From assembly GCF_023078275.1 (NCBI RefSeq), contig NC_062990.1, positions 9,873,549-9,937,548 on the forward strand: a stretch of 64,000 bases of DNA, read 5' to 3'. Made by a program: the position numbers and the translations under genes. This document shows, in pieces, positions 61,080-64,000 of the stretch (within the stretch, counting starts at the first letter, position 1; every line of letters starts with the position of its first letter). The notes below the pieces were generated by a model. The model worked only from the letters and a program-made list of their open reading frames with translations, did not search any database and was not told where the DNA came from. Source of the stretch: Leguminivora glycinivorella. Lineage: Eukaryota; Arthropoda; Insecta; Lepidoptera; Tortricidae.

Positions 61080-63460
61080 GGTTGGTGATGATCGAAGGTT
61101 TGCTGGTGACATCATGCTATCCATAGTTTTGTATAATGAGATACGGATAAGAAAGAACAAGAATTTGATAAAATTTAGGCATTCACGCAAAACCAGCCAA
61201 TCCCTTTTAAGGTGTCGTACTAGGAAAAACCATTAAGACACATTTGCCCCGCTTTACCTTACACTTTTTTAATTTTTATTTTGATCAGATCATTAAGAAA
61301 GCTAGCCTTTTAAAGATTGTAATAATAGAAAATTGGAATGGTGTCAGAAATATTGTTTACCTACTTAAGAGCTAAAATTGTAGCGCTTCTGTATTATTTA
61401 TATTTTTACTGTTTGTAGACTGTACAAAAATATTTTTTGTATATATTTTTGTGCGCGCATTTTTTTCAATTCTAACTTTGGACTTTTGTAATCGAGCTTT
61501 TAGTATATTTTGCATTTTCATGTTTAATTGTCTGCATTAAGACATTTTGTACAAAAATGTAGACCATTTTAGTGTTGAAACTACATAAATCAATGTGCGT
61601 GTATTATTGTTTAAGAAACGCGAATCACCCATTTTACATGTGTTGTATTTAAACCAAGTTGTCCGTAGTTTCGGGAAGTAAGAAATCTCAATTTTCTTGT
61701 CTATTCTCGCGCATATTGACTTATGTAGACACACCAATACTTACTTACCAACGTACTTTTAAGATTAATTCATTATTTTTTGTAAAAAAAATTGATAGCA
61801 GAGATACTTAAAAATTAGCAGCTTACATATTAAGTTAATCAATTAAAAAAAGAAGCGAGATAAACATGTTGTAAGTACAATATTGTACAACCAATGTAAA
61901 TATTATTTTTAATACGTTCAGTAGGTACACTATTTGTATTAGTTTTAATTTTCGACTTCTCATTTACTCCTCTTTTACTAATTACATTAATACAGAAGTA
62001 CATTTTAAATTAAAAGAAGTCGTCGTTCTCACATTTAATTAAGTTTTTTAGTGTTTTAATGTTAGGTAATTATTACCAAAGTGTAATTAAGAATGACGTT
62101 TAGTTTATACGTTAGTTTATGAGCAGATCGTATGTACTTCATTCAGAAATATAATATGCTTATTGTGAAACTACCTTATTTAAAAAATGAATCAATTTTT
62201 CATAGGCTAAATATTCAATATTACTTTTAATTGTTCAAGAGTACAGATACTTAAATAAATAATGGTAAACCGAGTAGTACATTTGTTATTTACTAACTAT
62301 ACAGACATGTTAATGTTAAATAATGAAAGTCATACCGTCGCTGCCATAATATACAAACAGTAATCGAATAATGTAAATTAATTATTAACTAAGATCTATA
62401 TTACCAGTAATATAACTATTATAATACAATGTGCCTGTAATTTATACAAATCCATAGTTCCAGCTAAGGTGCTTAATAGTCCTTATACAAAATAATCTTC
62501 CATTGTTTATGATAATAATAGTAAAATATTACCTAGTCTTATTATAATATTCAACAGTTCTTAATTACTTTGGATATAATAATTATTATAGTTAATTAAA
62601 CTATTGGTATATCCAACATTGAAATAATTAAACAAACATTGTATTTATTAAGTTTCCAGTGCTTTTAAATAATTGGGTAATTATAAAATTGCATTTAAAA
62701 AGCGAAGACATTATGGAACGAGCCGATAAAACTTGATTAAACAATGAAATGATTAAGATTAAGACAAAAATATTTTTATTAATAACTAAAACGTTAAATG
62801 AAGTTATTGTTTGCACATGCATATAATAAGTAACTTCTAAATTGTATCTCATCTGAGCCAAAATTCATACGAAATTAAATTAAATGTGCCTTAACGCTAC
62901 AAAAAAAGACTTAATCCAAAAAATACGGCCTGTTATGTAAAAAAAATATACATTTACACTTATTGGACATTATTTTTTTATTTCCATTCTTTGTAATAAT
63001 ATACGGTACGATATTTACGAATATGTAAGGCAGAATATATGTGACAATGCATTTTGGGGTTGCGCTATTCAGCATTTTGAAATTGATATATGAAACCTCA
63101 CGCACGTCTTGAGCACGGACTATGTTGTGCCTAGTGCTGTAAGAATGAATAGGTACTTATAATAGCAATGCATAGAATGACCAACTAAATATTATTATCA
63201 ATGCAAAATGCGATTTCTGATGAGAGTCACTTTGACTAAAATAATTTTTTTGTGTTTGCGCTATTACCAATTATTAGAGATGCAACATCAAAATTGACGT
63301 TTGGGTCAAAATTATTTTTACTGTATTTTTTTTGTTTCCAAAAAATGTGACGGAGTGGATTTTTTTTCTTGTGTTAATTATAACTTACAGATAGAAAAAA
63401 ACATACGATTATAATATGCAATAGAGTATAATATATTTTTATTTCTCATATGAGAGATAA
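61080..63460 (+). other. Long AT-rich, repeat-poor stretch (distal 3' UTR or intergenic)
   Basis: In contrast to the rest of the window it carries almost no recognisable transposon. Many AATAAA and ATTTA words occur, and a UGUAAAUA (Pumilio-type) word at 61895-61902. A long neural 3' UTR is possible but unproven; no gene is seen on either strand. Confidence 0.45.
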
Positions 63461-63464
63461 TTTC

Positions 63465-63565
63465 GACCTCAGCACCTGGGTGGCCGAGCGGAAACAAGCA
63501 TCTGCGGCGATTGCAGAGTACGCTGGTTTGATTCCAGCCTCAGGTATTGGAGGCCTTGGTCACTT
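63465..63565 (+). mobile_element. tRNA-like SINE head (family C)
   Basis: GGGTGGCCGAGCGGAAACAA resembles the A-box region of a type II tRNA and GGTTTGATTCC a B-box with one change. The arms do not form a closed acceptor stem, and a SINE-like GGAGGCCTTGGTCACTTTTT follows, so this is a SINE rather than a tRNA gene. Confidence 0.5.
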
Positions 63566-64000
63566 TTTCTTTCACATGTGTACTTTATTTCGGTTTTAAT
63601 ATATTTTTATTTATTTTAAAAGTAACAAAAGAGCGTGACACAGTGGTAAAATAAGTGAACGAAAATAATAAGACCCAAACAAGACCACCAGGTTTTTACG
63701 GTATACAAACTTTAAATACGTATTATAAAATATGTCTGTCTGTCTGTCTGTATCAACAGATGTTCGTTGTTTTGGCTAAACTGTATCGTTCAGCTGTAGG
63801 TGCCTTCTTGTATTAGAGATCGTAAAAGGAGGTGATATTTTTGTCTTATATGAATAAACGGTTAATAAATGTTTGTAAATATTATTTCTTATTTTATTTA
63901 ACCCATTTTTTACCCATTATCAGCTTTTTAGCTTTAAAAATACAAAAAAGTGTCCTAACGGGCAATAAATTAAACCAGATATACCTACACTGTTTTTTTT
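63566..64000. other. No gene seen
   Basis: AT-rich DNA with a (GTCT)n run near 63733-63750 and AATAAA-like words near 63853. Nothing else recognised. Confidence 0.4.

Noticed and set aside
63472..63550. tRNA gene (Leu/Ser-like)
   Set aside because: The A-box is good but the B-box is mutated and the arms do not close; it matches a SINE head.
1..64000. CRISPR array, phage or bacterial operon
   Set aside because: Introns, SINEs and LINEs show eukaryotic DNA; short tandem repeats present are microsatellites without spacers.

Overview
The window is animal nuclear DNA, almost certainly from a moth or butterfly (Lepidoptera). Evidence: one spliced gene with GT-AG introns, AT-rich non-coding DNA, and a dense mosaic of transposon fossils of lepidopteran type. 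These include Lep1-like Helitrons with TC and CTAG ends, tRNA-derived SINEs, LINE tails of the form TTTGTGCAATAAAG, and many short palindromic MITEs. There are no operons, rRNA genes or CRISPR arrays, and no intact tRNA gene; the tRNA-like stretches are SINE heads. Layout: positions 1-22,785 hold no host gene that I can support, only LINE ends, SINEs, Helitrons and MITEs separated by AT-rich DNA. Positions 22,786-33,526 hold a 3.0-3.3 kb direct duplication. Between its copies lie a decayed minus-strand LINE and a 5'-truncated Ty3/gypsy element with an intact 188-bp 3' LTR. The gypsy LTR ends exactly where copy-2 homology begins, so copy 1 is the matching empty site on that side. Positions 33,527-36,400 hold more repeats, including an insertion with a 12-bp target duplication. 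Positions 36,404-40,680 hold a nearly full-length minus-strand LINE (ORF1 frameshifted, ORF2 open for 959 codons). From 42,216 to 60,814, on the plus strand, lie the last 12 coding exons of one host gene. They encode 440 residues: an acidic leader, three Ig domains, an FN3-like domain and a hydrophobic C-terminus typical of GPI anchoring. This is the architecture of the insect Klingon/Wrapper type of neural adhesion proteins. The signal-peptide exon is not visible. Its introns are full of transposons, including a solo LTR nested two deep inside other repeats, a Penelope-like remnant with near-identical inverted ends, a hAT MITE with an 8-bp target duplication, and about 70 units of the hexamer CCCCGT. 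Positions 60,815-64,000 are 3' UTR or intergenic, AT-rich DNA plus one SINE. I did not find an undescribed multi-gene system. The strongest leads are the duplication with its filled and empty sites, the nested solo LTR, the Penelope-like remnant, the retroposon-like insertion at 34,628, the concerted arm changes in a tandem MITE, and the 36-nt in-frame exon. Coordinates of repeats were read by eye and may be off by a few bases unless target duplications are given.
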